A program made the translations under genes and the position numbers. Source: an uncultured bacterium (GTDB taxonomy: Bacteria > Myxococcota_A > UBA796 > CAJQPC01). From it: a stretch of 35,848 nucleotides of DNA. Numbering within the stretch: position 1 is the stretch's first letter; every line of letters starts with the position of its first letter. The notes under the pieces were generated by a model. The model had not been told where the DNA came from and did no database searches. It was given only the letters and a program-made list of their open reading frames with translations. Location of the stretch: assembly GCA_905480105.1 (NCBI GenBank), contig CAJQPC010000012.1:1-35848 (forward strand), given 5' to 3'. This document shows positions 9,322 to 20,151 of the stretch, in pieces.

Positions 9322-10815
9322 ATGCGAAGCACCACCCCAGACTTGGCCACTTTTAAGGCCCACGCGGCACAAGGTGCCCCCGCCGCAATTCCTGTCTTTC
9401 GGGAGATCCTCGCAGACCTGGACACACCGGTCTCCGCCTTTCTACGAGTGGGCGGTCCCGAAAAGGACCACGCCTTCCTGCTCGAATCGGTCGAGGGCGG
9501 AGAGAAGTGGGGGCGCTATTCCATCATCGGCCTGGAACCTGCCTTTGTCCTGAGCGCAAAGGGTCGGCACTGCAAGGTGATCAAGGATGGCTTTGTCACC
9601 CACCGTGAAGAGCGAGATGATCCCCTGCGCTTTGTGGAAGAGCAGCTGGCTGCATTTCGGCCCGTGCGAGTCCCCGGGCTGCCACGCTTCTGGGGCGGGG
9701 CTGTGGGCTGGCTTGGCTACGACGCCGTTCGCTGGTGGGAGCGGTTGCTACCCGAACACCCTGCAGGCGAAGACGCACCTCCAACCCTCTCGCTGTCGGT
9801 GCCGCGTTCGCTGCTGATCTTTGACACTCTGCGCCAGCGCATCTTGGTGGTCGAGCTCGTGTTGACCTTGCCTGGGGTGGATGCACAAGTGCTCTACGAG
9901 GGGGCCATTCAGAGAATCGACAAGCGCATTGCTCAGCTTCGTGCTCCTGCTCCAGTACGAGAAAGAACCCCCCCCCGAGCCGGCGGCCTACGCTCGAACA
10001 TGGAGGAGCCCCAGTACCAAGACAAGGTTCGGCGCATTGTGGAGTACATCCGCTCCGGCGATGTCATTCAGTGCGTGCTCTCCCAACGATTTGAGCTGGA
10101 CTACGAGGGGGCGCCCTTCGATCTCTACCGGGCCCTGCGGGCCGTCAATCCTTCCCCCTACATGTTCTTTATCAACGACCCTGAGCAGCTGGTGGTCGGT
10201 GCCTCTCCCGAGGTCATGGTGCGCGTGGAGGGAGACCAGGTTCTGGTCGCACCGATCGCTGGCACGCGGAAGCGCGGGGCGAACGAAACAGAGGACCTGG
10301 CCTTAGAAGCAGAGCTCCTGGCGGACCCAAAGGAGCGAGCCGAGCACGTCATGCTCGTAGACCTGGCCCGCAACGACGTGGGCCGTATCGCCGCCCCAGG
10401 AACGGTCCAAGTACCCGACCTGATGCACGTGGAGCGCTACAGCCACGTGATGCACATCTGCTCCACGGTCTCGGGCACCCTGGCCCCTGGAAAGACCTCC
10501 TACGACGCCGTGAGGGCAACCTTTCCAGCTGGGACTTTGAGTGGGGCCCCAAAGGTACGGGCGATGGAGATTCTGGATGCGCTGGAGCCTTGCGCGCGCG
10601 GCCTGTACGGCGGCTCGGTGGGCTACTTCGGGTTCGACGGCAACATCGACCTGTGCATCGCCATTCGCACGGCGTTTCGGCACTCTGACACCTGGCACCT
10701 ACAGGTAGGGGCAGGCATTGTGGCGGACTCCGATCCGGCCTTTGAGTACCAGGAGACCTTGAGCAAAGCCGGCGGAGTGCTGCGCGCACTTGAGTTGGCA
10801 CGGGAGGGGCTGTGA
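9322..10815 (+). CDS. trpE: anthranilate synthase component I
   Basis: [53 protein letters not shown]; first gene of trp operon. Confidence 0.96.
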   Translation: MRSTTPDLATFKAHAAQGAPAAIPVFREILADLDTPVSAFLRVGGPEKDHAFLLESVEGGEKWGRYSIIGLEPAFVLSAKGRHCKVIKDGFVTHREERDDPLRFVEEQLAAFRPVRVPGLPRFWGGAVGWLGYDAVRWWERLLPEHPAGEDAPPTLSLSVPRSLLIFDTLRQRILVVELVLTLPGVDAQVLYEGAIQRIDKRIAQLRAPAPVRERTPPRAGGLRSNMEEPQYQDKVRRIVEYIRSGDVIQCVLSQRFELDYEGAPFDLYRALRAVNPSPYMFFINDPEQLVVGASPEVMVRVEGDQVLVAPIAGTRKRGANETEDLALEAELLADPKERAEHVMLVDLARNDVGRIAAPGTVQVPDLMHVERYSHVMHICSTVSGTLAPGKTSYDAVRATFPAGTLSGAPKVRAMEILDALEPCARGLYGGSVGYFGFDGNIDLCIAIRTAFRHSDTWHLQVGAGIVADSDPAFEYQETLSKAGGVLRALELAREGL

Positions 10816-11390
10816 AAGTCCTGGTCATCGACAACTACGACAGCTTTACCTACAACCTGGTTCAGTACCTGCAAATCCTGGGATGCGACGTTCCGGTCTT
10901 CCGGAATGACCAGATCACCGTTCAAGAGATCCGAGCGCATGCCCCAGACCGCCTGCTGCTGAGCCCTGGACCCTGTGACCCTGACCAAGCCGGGATCAGC
11001 CTGCAGGCCATCTCAGAGCTTGCTGGAACCTTACCCATCCTGGGGGTCTGTCTGGGCCACCAGAGCATCGGTCAGGTTTTTGGCGGCAAAGTCGTGCGGG
11101 CCCCCGAGCTCATGCACGGCAAGACCAGCGCGATGTACCACACCGGCCAAGGCGTGTTCTCGGACTTGCCCAGCCCCTTCCTGGCAACCCGCTACCACTC
11201 TCTGATGGTGGAGCAGGAGAGCCTGCCTGAGTGCTTGGAGATCACCGCATGGACACCCGGTCCAGAAGGCGATCTGATCATGGGTTTAAGGCACAAGACC
11301 CTGGACATCCAAGGCGTGCAATTCCACCCCGAGAGCGTTCTGAGCGAACACGGCATGCAGCTCCTGCAAAACTTTATGGAGGGCAAGTGA
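10812..11390 (+). CDS. trpG: anthranilate synthase component II (glutamine amidotransferase)
   Basis: [44 protein letters not shown] overlap with trpE. Confidence 0.95.
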   Translation: MKVLVIDNYDSFTYNLVQYLQILGCDVPVFRNDQITVQEIRAHAPDRLLLSPGPCDPDQAGISLQAISELAGTLPILGVCLGHQSIGQVFGGKVVRAPELMHGKTSAMYHTGQGVFSDLPSPFLATRYHSLMVEQESLPECLEITAWTPGPEGDLIMGLRHKTLDIQGVQFHPESVLSEHGMQLLQNFMEGK

Positions 11391-12397
11391 AGGCATTTCT
11401 CGAGCAGGTCTTAAACGGCCAGGACCTGACTGCAGATCAGGTCAGTGCGCTCTTCAACGCGATGCTCGCCGGTGAGCTGGATCCCAACTTCATCGCCGGT
11501 ATGCTGATTGCGCTGCGGGCCAAGGGCGAGAGCGTGGTCGAGATCGCTTCAGCAGCCAAGGTGATGCGGGCCCACGCGGTGGCCATCCCCTCCCCGTCAG
11601 GCCAAATCTTGGTGGATACCTGCGGAACAGGTGGAGACCTGAGCGGAACCTTCAACCTGAGCACTGCTGCGGCCATCACCGTGGCAACAATGGGCGCCAA
11701 GGTGGCCAAGCACGGCAACCGCAGCGTGAGCTCAAAGGCGGGCAGCGCAGACGTATTGGAAGCCCTGGGTGTCCAGCTGGGCGGCCCCCCAGAACGCTTG
11801 GCCGAAATCCTCCAGGACGTGGGGATCTCCTTCCTTTTTGCGCCAGCACATCATGCCAGCACCCGCCACGCGGTTGGACCCAGAAAGGCCTTGGGAGTGC
11901 GCACCATCTTCAACCTCTTGGGACCATTGACCAACCCGGCCGGCGCCCAGCGCCAGATACTGGGGGTCTTTGCAGCGGAGTGGGTGGAGCCCATCGCGCA
12001 GGTGCTTAAGGAGCTCGGAAGCGAGCACGCCTTGGTCGTTCATGGGCATGGCGGGCTGGACGAGCTGAGCATTTCAGGCCCAACTGAAGTGGCCGAGTTG
12101 CGCAACGGAGTGGTCACACTGCACCAAGTCACTCCAGAGCAGGTGGGACTAGACCGTGGCGACCTGGGCACTCTTGCCGGGGGTACCGCCCAGGACAACG
12201 CCGAGATCCTGCGTTCCATCTTTCAGGGTGAGCGCAGCCCGAGAGCCGACGCAGTGGCCTTTGGGGCTGGCGCGGCGGCCTACGTTGCTGGACTACACCC
12301 ATCCCTTAAGGAGGGAGTCCAGTCTGCGCGGGCCCTACTGCACAGCGGCAAGGTTCAAGGCACCCTCACCCACTTGGTCCACGAGAGTCAACGATGA
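11387..12397 (+). CDS. trpD: anthranilate phosphoribosyltransferase
   Basis: [46 protein letters not shown] start overlapping trpG stop rather than track start 11231. Confidence 0.95.
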   Translation: MKAFLEQVLNGQDLTADQVSALFNAMLAGELDPNFIAGMLIALRAKGESVVEIASAAKVMRAHAVAIPSPSGQILVDTCGTGGDLSGTFNLSTAAAITVATMGAKVAKHGNRSVSSKAGSADVLEALGVQLGGPPERLAEILQDVGISFLFAPAHHASTRHAVGPRKALGVRTIFNLLGPLTNPAGAQRQILGVFAAEWVEPIAQVLKELGSEHALVVHGHGGLDELSISGPTEVAELRNGVVTLHQVTPEQVGLDRGDLGTLAGGTAQDNAEILRSIFQGERSPRADAVAFGAGAAAYVAGLHPSLKEGVQSARALLHSGKVQGTLTHLVHESQR

Positions 12398-13150
12398 GCA
12401 GCTTCTTGGACCGCATTCGCCCAGCCAAAGAGAACGAGGTCGAGGCCCTGCTCAACAGCCCGCCTGCTCCAATTCAGCGCACCATCCGCAGCCTGGCGGG
12501 TGCCCTACGCACACCCGGTCTTTCCGCCATCGCAGAGATCAAGCGTCGCAGCCCCTCTCGGGGAGACATTCGTCCCGGGGGACCCTGTGGAGATCGCCCT
12601 GGCCTACCAAGCTGCCGGCGCCGCTGGAATCTCCGTGCTCACCGACGGCCCCCACTTTGGCGGAAGCCTGAAGGACCTGGAACACGTCTCAGCCGCGGTA
12701 AACATCCCCGTGCTGCGAAAGGACTTCCTGATCCACAAGGTACAGCTGGACGAAGCCCACGCCCACGGTGCCGACGCTGCACTGCTAATGGTCTCGATGT
12801 TGAAACCAACCCAGCTCAAACACATGTTGCGACACGCACACGAGCTTGGCCTGGAGTGCCTGGTCGAAGCCCACTCGGCGGACGAAGTCAAAGTCGCCAT
12901 CGATTGCGGCGCGATCGTTTTAGGTGTGAACAACCGGGACCTGCGCAGTCTGAACATCGATCTGGCTGTCTGTGAGGCCCTGATCCCGACCCTACCCGAC
13001 ACCGTAGTGGCCGTGGCCGAGTCCGGAGTGCACAACCGTGCAGACGCGCTGCGTATGGAAAAATCCGGCGCGATGGCGATCTTGGTGGGCACGGGCCTGA
13101 TGACACAGGATGATCCAGGCGCTGCTCTGTCAGCGCTCTTGGGGCGCTGA
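12394..13150 (+). pseudogene. trpC: indole-3-glycerol phosphate synthase, interrupted by an apparent +1-nt frameshift
   Basis: ORF 12394-12975 encodes ...IAEIKRRSPSRGDIRPG, ORF 12500-13150 continues ...GDPVEIALAYQAAGAAGISVLTD...KDF...VNNRDL...ESGV; frames meet at G5 run 12577-12581. Confidence 0.9.
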
Positions 13151-13152
13151 AT

Positions 13153-13755
13153 ATGTGGGTCAAGGTCTGCGGGGTGACCTGTATGGACCAAGCGCGGCAG
13201 GTGCAGGCTTGCGGCGTGGATGCCATCGGACTGAACCTTGTTCCGAGTTCCAAGCGCTGCATCTCCCCGAAACTGGCCACCGAGATCGCCGAAGCTCTGG
13301 ACTGCGAGGTCGTACTGTTGGTCGCCAACATGGACGAGATTGAGCTGGGAGAACTAGTGGACCAGGTCCAACCGGATCGTGTGCAGCTCCACGGCTCCGA
13401 GTCCCCGTCCTTTGGTGCCTGGCTGGGGACACCTCTGCTCAAGGCCCACCGGGCCAAAGCGGGTGTCTTGTCTGAGATTCAGCGCTTCGGGCAGCAGCGC
13501 TTTCTCTTGGATGCTTATGTGCCCGGCGAATTGGGGGGAACGGGGGCCCGGGTTGATCTGGCTCTTGCGCGCCAAGCTGCAGCCATGGGTGAGTGCGTGC
13601 TGGCCGGCGGTCTAACTCCGGAGAATGTGGTCGAGATCATCGATGCGGTGCACCCCTGGGGCGTGGACACGGCCAGCGGTGTGGAGTCCGGCCCGGGCAT
13701 CAAAGACTTGGCCCGCGTGCGCGCCTTTGTGGAGGCAGCGAAGGGCGCCCGTTAA
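13153..13755 (+). CDS. trpF: phosphoribosylanthranilate isomerase
   Basis: VKVCGVTCMDQARQVQACGVDAIGLN, VQLHGSE, LAGGLTPENV, VDTASGVESGPGIKD. Confidence 0.95.
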   Translation: MWVKVCGVTCMDQARQVQACGVDAIGLNLVPSSKRCISPKLATEIAEALDCEVVLLVANMDEIELGELVDQVQPDRVQLHGSESPSFGAWLGTPLLKAHRAKAGVLSEIQRFGQQRFLLDAYVPGELGGTGARVDLALARQAAAMGECVLAGGLTPENVVEIIDAVHPWGVDTASGVESGPGIKDLARVRAFVEAAKGAR

Positions 13756-13778
13756 CTTAGATACTTGCAGGAGCAGAG

Positions 13779-14963
13779 ATGCCCGTCGTTCCCGACGCCC
13801 GCGGCCACTACGGCCTATTCGGTGGCCGCTATGTGGCCGAGACCCTGGTTCCTCCATTGGAGGAGCTGACCCTGGCTTGGGAAAAGGCCTGGGCTGATCC
13901 CAGCTTTAGAGCCGAGTACGAAGACCTCCTGGTCAACTACGTCGGCCGGCCCTCAAGGCTTTACTTTGCCAAGCGACTCTCCGAGACAGTGGGTGCGCGA
14001 ATCTGGCTCAAGCGCGAGGATCTAAACCACACTGGAGCCCACAAGATCAACAATTGTGTCGGCCAGATCCTCTTGGCCAAACGCATGGGCAAGACGCGCA
14101 TCATCGCGGAGACCGGCGCAGGACAGCACGGAGTGGCGACAGCCACAGCCTGCGCGCTCTTTAATCTCCCATGCGTGGTCTACATGGGCGCAGAGGACAC
14201 CGTACGCCAGCGTCTGAACGTGGCCCGGATGCGCCTGCTGGGCGCCGAGGTCCGGCCCGTACACAGCGGCACCGCCACTCTAAAAGACGCCATGAACGAG
14301 GCCCTGCGCGACTGGGTCACCAACGTGGGCGACACCTTCTACTGCATTGGATCTGTAGCCGGGCCACACCCCTATCCTGTGATGGTGCGCGAGCTTCAGG
14401 CCTGCATCGGCATCGAGGCCAAGGCCCAGCTGCAGGATGCTGGGGTGGGTCTTCCCGACGCCATCGTCGCCTGCGTGGGCGGGGGCTCCAACGCGATGGG
14501 AATCTTCCATGCCTTTCGCGACGAGCTGGGGGTCGAGCTGATTGGAGTAGAGGCGGCAGGCAAGGGCATCGAGAGCGGCGAACACGCCAGCTCCATTGCA
14601 GGCGACCAGATCGGTGTCCTGCACGGACAGAAGACCTACCTGCTGCAAGACAATCACGGTCAGGTTCAACCCGCCTGGTCCATATCAGCGGGCCTGGACT
14701 ACCCAGGTGTGGGCCCCGAACACGCCTACTTCCACAAGACCGGACGCGCCAAGTACATCTCGGTCACCGACCAAGAGGCCCTGGACGCAACCCAGCTGCT
14801 CTCCAGGCTCGAAGGCATCGTGCCAGCCCTGGAGACGGCCCACGCGATCGCCGCCCTACCCCGCGTCGTTCAGTTCACCGGTCCCGACGCGGACATCCTG
14901 GTGAACCTAAGCGGGCGCGGTGACAAAGACACTGAGACCCTGATGCGAGAGTTGAAGCTGTGA
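13779..14963 (+). CDS. trpB: tryptophan synthase beta subunit
   Basis: [47 protein letters not shown]. Confidence 0.97.
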   Translation: MPVVPDARGHYGLFGGRYVAETLVPPLEELTLAWEKAWADPSFRAEYEDLLVNYVGRPSRLYFAKRLSETVGARIWLKREDLNHTGAHKINNCVGQILLAKRMGKTRIIAETGAGQHGVATATACALFNLPCVVYMGAEDTVRQRLNVARMRLLGAEVRPVHSGTATLKDAMNEALRDWVTNVGDTFYCIGSVAGPHPYPVMVRELQACIGIEAKAQLQDAGVGLPDAIVACVGGGSNAMGIFHAFRDELGVELIGVEAAGKGIESGEHASSIAGDQIGVLHGQKTYLLQDNHGQVQPAWSISAGLDYPGVGPEHAYFHKTGRAKYISVTDQEALDATQLLSRLEGIVPALETAHAIAALPRVVQFTGPDADILVNLSGRGDKDTETLMRELKL

Positions 14964-15727
14964 ACCGCTTGGATGAAATCTTCGCCAGGGACAAGACAGC
15001 CCTGGTGACCTACCTGTGCGCCGGCGACCCCAGCGTGGACGAGAGCTTGCCCTTGTTTCAGGCCTTGGCCGACGCCGGTGCTGACGTGCTGGAAATCGGA
15101 GTTCCCTTCTCAGACCCTGGCGCGGATGGCCCCGCCATCCAGCGCTCCGCTGAGCGCGCTCTGGCTTCTGGGGCGACTCTGGAGAAGGTCCTGGAGATGA
15201 CCGGAAAGATCCAAGGCGACAGTGCCAAAGTACTCTTCGGCTACCTGAACCCCTTCCTAAGCTACGGCTACGAGCGCTTGGCTGCCCGCTGCGCCGAGGT
15301 CGGTATTCACGGACTGCTGGTCGTGGACTGCCCACCGGAGGAGGAGCCTGAGCTACGGGCTGCTCTGGATTCCCGGAACATCCATCCCATCCTGCTCATC
15401 GCGCCCACCACTCCCGACGACCGAATCGCGGCCCTGGGCCCAAGCGCTGGTGGCTTTGCCTACTACGTGTCCATGGCAGGCGTAACGGGTGCCGCCTTCC
15501 AAGGGGGTCAGGCCCTGGTGGACCGCATCGCTCGGGTTCGCAAGCTGGCGGGTCTTCCGGTCGCAGTGGGCTTTGGGATCGCCACACCACAAGACGCCGC
15601 TTCCGTTGCCTCGGGGGCAGATGGGGTCGTTGTAGGGTCGGCCTTGGTGCGCATCGTCGAGGCCCATGGAGCCAAGGCTGCAGCGGAACTCTCCAAGCTC
15701 ACCGCCGCCCTAAAAGCAGCGCTCTAA
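14960..15727 (+). CDS. trpA: tryptophan synthase alpha subunit
   Basis: [44 protein letters not shown] overlap with trpB. Confidence 0.96.
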   Translation: MNRLDEIFARDKTALVTYLCAGDPSVDESLPLFQALADAGADVLEIGVPFSDPGADGPAIQRSAERALASGATLEKVLEMTGKIQGDSAKVLFGYLNPFLSYGYERLAARCAEVGIHGLLVVDCPPEEEPELRAALDSRNIHPILLIAPTTPDDRIAALGPSAGGFAYYVSMAGVTGAAFQGGQALVDRIARVRKLAGLPVAVGFGIATPQDAASVASGADGVVVGSALVRIVEAHGAKAAAELSKLTAALKAAL

Positions 15728-15734
15728 GCAAGAT

Positions 15735-17006
15735 TTATGGAGCAGTCACCGTGCAACCACTGGGGCACTGCTCCAAGACTTCCTTGAGCAGCGTGGTGAC
15801 CTGGATGGGTTGGCCCCCGCTGGCCCGCTCCAGTGGCACAACCCCGTAGACCGTATGGGTCAGCGCGTCGTGCAGGGCCAGCTCAGGTCCACCGACCACC
15901 ACAGCGAGCTTGTCCACGCCAAAGGGTGTGGCGAGCAGTTCTTGGGCAGGGGCTTCCGGGCGGAGTGCCAGGACCAAGCGCCCCTGGTTGTCCGTGTAGC
16001 GTTGAGCATGCTCAAGCGGCATATCGATGGGCACTCCTGTGCGTGAGTCGAACCAGCGACCAGCTTCCAGCATCAGGATGGCCGTGCTGCCTAAACCGGG
16101 GTCTCCAGGGGCGGCCACGGTGGGCAGGCTTTCCAGGCGGCTCTGCAACACGACGAACTGGCCAGGACGGGAATAGGCACGCACCCGGTCTTTCGCAAAG
16201 TGGGTGGGCACATTGAAGATCAGCGCGGCAGTGGACACGCCCAGAGCGATCAGCAGGCTGGTGGCGAAGGCCTCCGGTGCCTGACCAACCTTGCCAGGAA
16301 TCAATGCCAACAGCGCGCATGCTCCAACGATGGCGCACACTACAAAGCCGCTGTTTAGACCCCACCCCACAAGATCAGGCAGCTCTACTAGCTCAGGATT
16401 GCCGGCCAAGGCTTGATAGCCCCATCCCTCATTGAGCCGGCTAACGGCAAGGTAGTTGGCGATGGCGCCCATCACTCCGCCCGCCCCGATGCTGACCATT
16501 CGCTGCGCGCGGCGCTCCGGGTCGGGATCCTGGCGACTCAGTGCAAGGACCAAGGGACCCAAGGCGGCCACCAGATAGGCGGGTTGCAGCACGGCGAACT
16601 TCAGGTTGTCAAAGGGCAAGGTTAGCCCGACCACACCGAAGAGCATCACCACGCCCAGACCGATGGACCAACTCCTGTTTCCCAGCACTGGCGCAGGCAC
16701 CCGCAGCGCCTCGATAGTGCTGGTGCCTAAGAACGCCGCTGCAGACCAGAACAGGGCCAGGGATTCCTGCTCGAGCACCTCACCCAGAATACGGGCGGCC
16801 AGAGTGGGATCCACGTCTCCGAAACGCACCTGGTCCAAGGCGATCTTGGCCCCACTAAAAGCCAAGATCGAGCTGAACATCAGCGTGGCCATGGGGAGAA
16901 GTAGAATCGGCCAACGTCGCTTCTTATCTGGTGGAAACAGAAGGAACGCCAGAATCCAACAAGCCAAGGCGAGGACTGGGGGGGCCACATTGAGCAGCAG
17001 GGCCAT
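15735..17006 (-). CDS. hypothetical multi-pass membrane protein with C-terminal soluble domain
   Basis: several hydrophobic segments in the N-terminal two thirds; no family recognised. Confidence 0.65.
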   Translation of the reverse strand: MALLLNVAPPVLALACWILAFLLFPPDKKRRWPILLLPMATLMFSSILAFSGAKIALDQVRFGDVDPTLAARILGEVLEQESLALFWSAAAFLGTSTIEALRVPAPVLGNRSWSIGLGVVMLFGVVGLTLPFDNLKFAVLQPAYLVAALGPLVLALSRQDPDPERRAQRMVSIGAGGVMGAIANYLAVSRLNEGWGYQALAGNPELVELPDLVGWGLNSGFVVCAIVGACALLALIPGKVGQAPEAFATSLLIALGVSTAALIFNVPTHFAKDRVRAYSRPGQFVVLQSRLESLPTVAAPGDPGLGSTAILMLEAGRWFDSRTGVPIDMPLEHAQRYTDNQGRLVLALRPEAPAQELLATPFGVDKLAVVVGGPELALHDALTHTVYGVVPLERASGGQPIQVTTLLKEVLEQCPSGCTVTAP

Positions 17007-17032
17007 GGGGCCTCCGGGTGAGCCTCCTTAAC

Positions 17033-17629
17033 CTACTGGCAAGCAGACTCGGCTCCAGCCTTGCACGCTTGAGCCCGTACCTTGCCTGCCTCGTCTCCAG
17101 CCGCGTCGAGCTGACTCAGGAGCGCCAAGCAGGACTCGGCATGCCCACCATCGCAGGCCTTGCGATGCAAAGCGCTGGCCTGCTCTCGCATCGCCGCATC
17201 AGAGCTGCTCATCAGGGGCTCAGTCAGGAGCAGGCAGGCATCATAGATTCCACCATCACAGGCTTGGCGCAGAAGCATTTTCCCTTGGCTGGAGTCCCGG
17301 TAGTCTATCGGACCAGCCACGTGCAGCAGCGATAGGTGGTAGCAGGCCTGGGCCCCTCCCACGGAGCAGCGGGCCTGGAGCTCAGCGAAGGCTTCGGCGT
17401 TGGCGCTCAGAACCAGACCACTGCCCCCAGTAGCGTACTGGTCTAGATCTCGGAAAAAGCATGCCTGCTCATTCCCCTTCTTGCAGCCCAAATCAAAGCT
17501 GGTCCTTCCCCCGCTCCCAGACTCGTAGCTTCGGTACAAGCCTGCATCCAGGCAGGCTTTCGCGCTATCAGTGGCCGAGCAGTCGCTGCGGTCCTGGGTA
17601 GCGAAAATCAATGTGGCCAACAGCAGCAT
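17033..17629 (-). CDS. cysteine-rich Sel1-like repeat protein, probably exported
   Basis: repeated C-x2-G-x3-A/S-C units: GCKKGNEQAC, RCSVGGAQAC, ACDGGIYDAC, ACDGGHAESC, ACKAGAESAC; N-terminal hydrophobic stretch. Confidence 0.7.
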   Translation of the reverse strand: MLLLATLIFATQDRSDCSATDSAKACLDAGLYRSYESGSGGRTSFDLGCKKGNEQACFFRDLDQYATGGSGLVLSANAEAFAELQARCSVGGAQACYHLSLLHVAGPIDYRDSSQGKMLLRQACDGGIYDACLLLTEPLMSSSDAAMREQASALHRKACDGGHAESCLALLSQLDAAGDEAGKVRAQACKAGAESACQ

Positions 17630-17671
17630 GTCTCACTCCGAGCGGAACGGTAGCACGACCCTTGGGAGCGC

Positions 17672-18025
17672 TCAGCTCTTCCCTTTGGTGTCTCTCAGCT
17701 GCAGTGCTCCGCGGGCAATCAGCAATGCTCTATATGGAATCTGACTGGCAATAAGCAGCCAAAGTGGCGGCCCGCCGCGGTTGAGCAACCACGCCGCATC
17801 CAGATTCCCGTGCGCGGTAAGGATGAAGCTGCGGGTCATCCCACAGCCCAAGCACTCCATGCCCAAGACATTCACGAACACACAGAGAGGGGGAACCTTC
17901 CAGCCAAAGATGCGCGCAACCTCTGGGTCGGCGCTCATCAAAATGCTGAGCAGAACAATCGTGCTGCACAAGACCAACACGCCAATGTTGCCCCGCAGGC
18001 GCCCCCTGAGAGAGCCCTCGTTCAA
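17672..18025 (-). CDS. DUF2752 domain membrane protein
   Basis: MECLGCGMTRSFILTAHGNLDAAWLLNRGGPPLW. Confidence 0.8.
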   Translation of the reverse strand: MNEGSLRGRLRGNIGVLVLCSTIVLLSILMSADPEVARIFGWKVPPLCVFVNVLGMECLGCGMTRSFILTAHGNLDAAWLLNRGGPPLWLLIASQIPYRALLIARGALQLRDTKGKS

Positions 18026-18465
18026 ACCCGTCCCAGGTCTCGAGCAATGCGGTCCAAGATCCCGTTCACAAAACCCTTGGAGTCTTTGGTTCCAAAGCGC
18101 TTTGCGAGTTCAATGGCCTCATTGATGGAGACATTGGCCGGTACTTCCGGCATGCAGGACAGTTCATAAGCGCCCATGCGAAGGATATTTCTATCGATCA
18201 CACTCATGCGCGGGACACGCCAATTGGTCGAGCTTGCCTCGATGCGCTGGTCTAACTCGTCGCGCTTTGCTTCGATACCGATGCAAAGCCCAGTGGCAAA
18301 CTCGATCTCGTCCGACTCAGCCTGGCGCTTGCCCAGCTCTTCGTCGGTCTCTTCAACCAGTCCGGCCCAAAGCCCTTGAAGGGCTTTTTGGACGGAGTCG
18401 TCGCCCACGTCCCTTTGATAGAGAGCCTGGAGAGCGAACTCTCGAGCTCGGCGGCGACTTGCCAC
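18022..18465 (-). CDS. nusB: transcription antitermination factor NusB
   Basis: RRRAREFALQALYQRDV, DRNILRMGAYEL, INEAIELAKRFGTKDSKGFVNGILDRIA. Confidence 0.95.
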   Translation of the reverse strand: MASRRRAREFALQALYQRDVGDDSVQKALQGLWAGLVEETDEELGKRQAESDEIEFATGLCIGIEAKRDELDQRIEASSTNWRVPRMSVIDRNILRMGAYELSCMPEVPANVSINEAIELAKRFGTKDSKGFVNGILDRIARDLGRV

Positions 18466-18466
18466 T

Positions 18467-18937
18467 CTAACCCTCCAACTGCTTGAGAAGGGATACCATT
18501 TCCAAAGCGGTCATCGCCGCTTCCACACCCTTGTTCCCCATCTTGGTGCCAGCCCGCTCGAGGGCCTGCTCAATGGAGTTGGGAGTGAGCACGCCAAACG
18601 CAACCGGTATGCCAGTCTGCATCGAGACTTGTGCGCAGCCCTTTGCTGCCTCGCCTGCGACAAAGTCGAAGTGGGACGTGCCGCCGCGAATCACACAGCC
18701 CAAGGCGATGATGGCGTCTACGTCGCCCTTTTCGGCAACCTTTTTGGCAATCAGAGGAAGCTCAACAGCCCCCGGTACGTAGACCACCTGAACCTGGCTG
18801 TCCAAATCCACGCCATGGCGCTTCAGGCAGTCCAAAGAGCCATCCAAGAGACGGCTGGTGATGAGGTCGTTCCAGCGGGCCACCACGATGGCGTAGCGGC
18901 CACCGGCGTCGATCTGCATGCCAACAATGCTTTCCAT
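18467..18937 (-). CDS. ribH: 6,7-dimethyl-8-ribityllumazine synthase
   Basis: [51 protein letters not shown]. Confidence 0.95.
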   Translation of the reverse strand: MESIVGMQIDAGGRYAIVVARWNDLITSRLLDGSLDCLKRHGVDLDSQVQVVYVPGAVELPLIAKKVAEKGDVDAIIALGCVIRGGTSHFDFVAGEAAKGCAQVSMQTGIPVAFGVLTPNSIEQALERAGTKMGNKGVEAAMTALEMVSLLKQLEG

Positions 18938-18940
18938 GGT

Positions 18941-20122
18941 TCAGCTCTCCTTCCCGCTGTTAGCCGGCTCACCGCCGATGGGCACATGCTCCACCACCTT
19001 GAGTCCGTAGCCCTCGATACCCGAGATGGGCATGGGGTTGTTGGTCATCAACCGAAGGCGCTTAACACCCATGTCCATCAGGATTTGGCATCCGGTGCCC
19101 AGGTCCCGAGTGCGAGCGTCTGCGTTCTGCTTGCCCTTGGGAGCAGGCTCGATGCCATTTGCGGGAAGCAGGTGGTGACTGGCCATACGCAGCAAGTCGT
19201 TCTCACTTCGACCACCAAAGACATTCATGTAGACCAGGAGTCCACCCTCATCAGAGATCTTCTCCAGCGAGGCATCCAGCATGCGCGCGTATCGGGATGA
19301 GAGGGCTCGGAAGACATCGCCGATGGGGTCACTTGCTTGGACGCGCACCAGCGGGGTCTCTCCCAAATCACCCTTCCAGAGAGCCATGTGTAGGCCTCCG
19401 GTGGGCAGGCTTCGGTAGATACGGGCGTTAAAGTCACCGAGACCAGGAACGGGCAGCGTGGCGTCTTGGACACGCTCCACCAGGCGCTCGTTTTGCAGGC
19501 GCCACTGGATCAGGTCCGCGACGGTGACCACGCGGACGCGGTGCTTCGCGCCAAACTTGACGAGTTCCGGCAGACGGGCCATCTCTCCATCATCGCTCAT
19601 GATCTCGCAGATCACGCCGGCTGGCTCTAATCCAGCCAAGCGGGCAAGATCGACGCTGCCTTCGGTCTGGCCGGTGCGCACGAGCACACCACCGTCGCGG
19701 GCGCGAAGCGGGAAGATGTGGCCAGGAACCACGAGGTCCTGGGGGTTGGCCCCCTCGGCGGTGGCTACCCGAATGGTGTGTGCCCGGTCTGCGGCAGAAA
19801 TACCCGTGGTCACCCCCTCACGAGCCTCGATGCTGACGGTAAAAGCGGTGTGGTACGGGCTCTGGTTGTTGACGGCCATCATGGGCAGTCCCAGACGATC
19901 CACACGCTCGGCGGTCATGCTCAGACAGATCAACCCACGGCCGTGAGTGGCCATAAAATTGATGTGCTCCGGGGTAATCTTGGAGGCTGCGACAGTGAGA
20001 TCGCCCTCGTTCTCCCGGTCCTCGTCGTCCACCAGGATGACCATACGGCCCTCTCGGATGTCGTCGATGGCCAGGCGGGCGCGTTCGTTGGGATCCGCGT
20101 GCATCACTACAAAGTCGGACAT
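18941..20122 (-). CDS. 3,4-dihydroxy-2-butanone 4-phosphate synthase fused to a degenerate GTP cyclohydrolase II-like domain (RibBX-type)
   Basis: intact RibB motifs [36 protein letters not shown]-terminal RibA-like domain lacks the zinc cysteines. Confidence 0.92.
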   Translation of the reverse strand: MSDFVVMHADPNERARLAIDDIREGRMVILVDDEDRENEGDLTVAASKITPEHINFMATHGRGLICLSMTAERVDRLGLPMMAVNNQSPYHTAFTVSIEAREGVTTGISAADRAHTIRVATAEGANPQDLVVPGHIFPLRARDGGVLVRTGQTEGSVDLARLAGLEPAGVICEIMSDDGEMARLPELVKFGAKHRVRVVTVADLIQWRLQNERLVERVQDATLPVPGLGDFNARIYRSLPTGGLHMALWKGDLGETPLVRVQASDPIGDVFRALSSRYARMLDASLEKISDEGGLLVYMNVFGGRSENDLLRMASHHLLPANGIEPAPKGKQNADARTRDLGTGCQILMDMGVKRLRLMTNNPMPISGIEGYGLKVVEHVPIGGEPANSGKES

Positions 20123-20151
20123 TGGGTCCTCTCTAAGAACGGGAAGAAAGA

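Noticed and set aside
14171-14923. 250-aa same-strand ORF inside trpB
   Set aside because: Out-of-frame Arg-rich translation of trpB.
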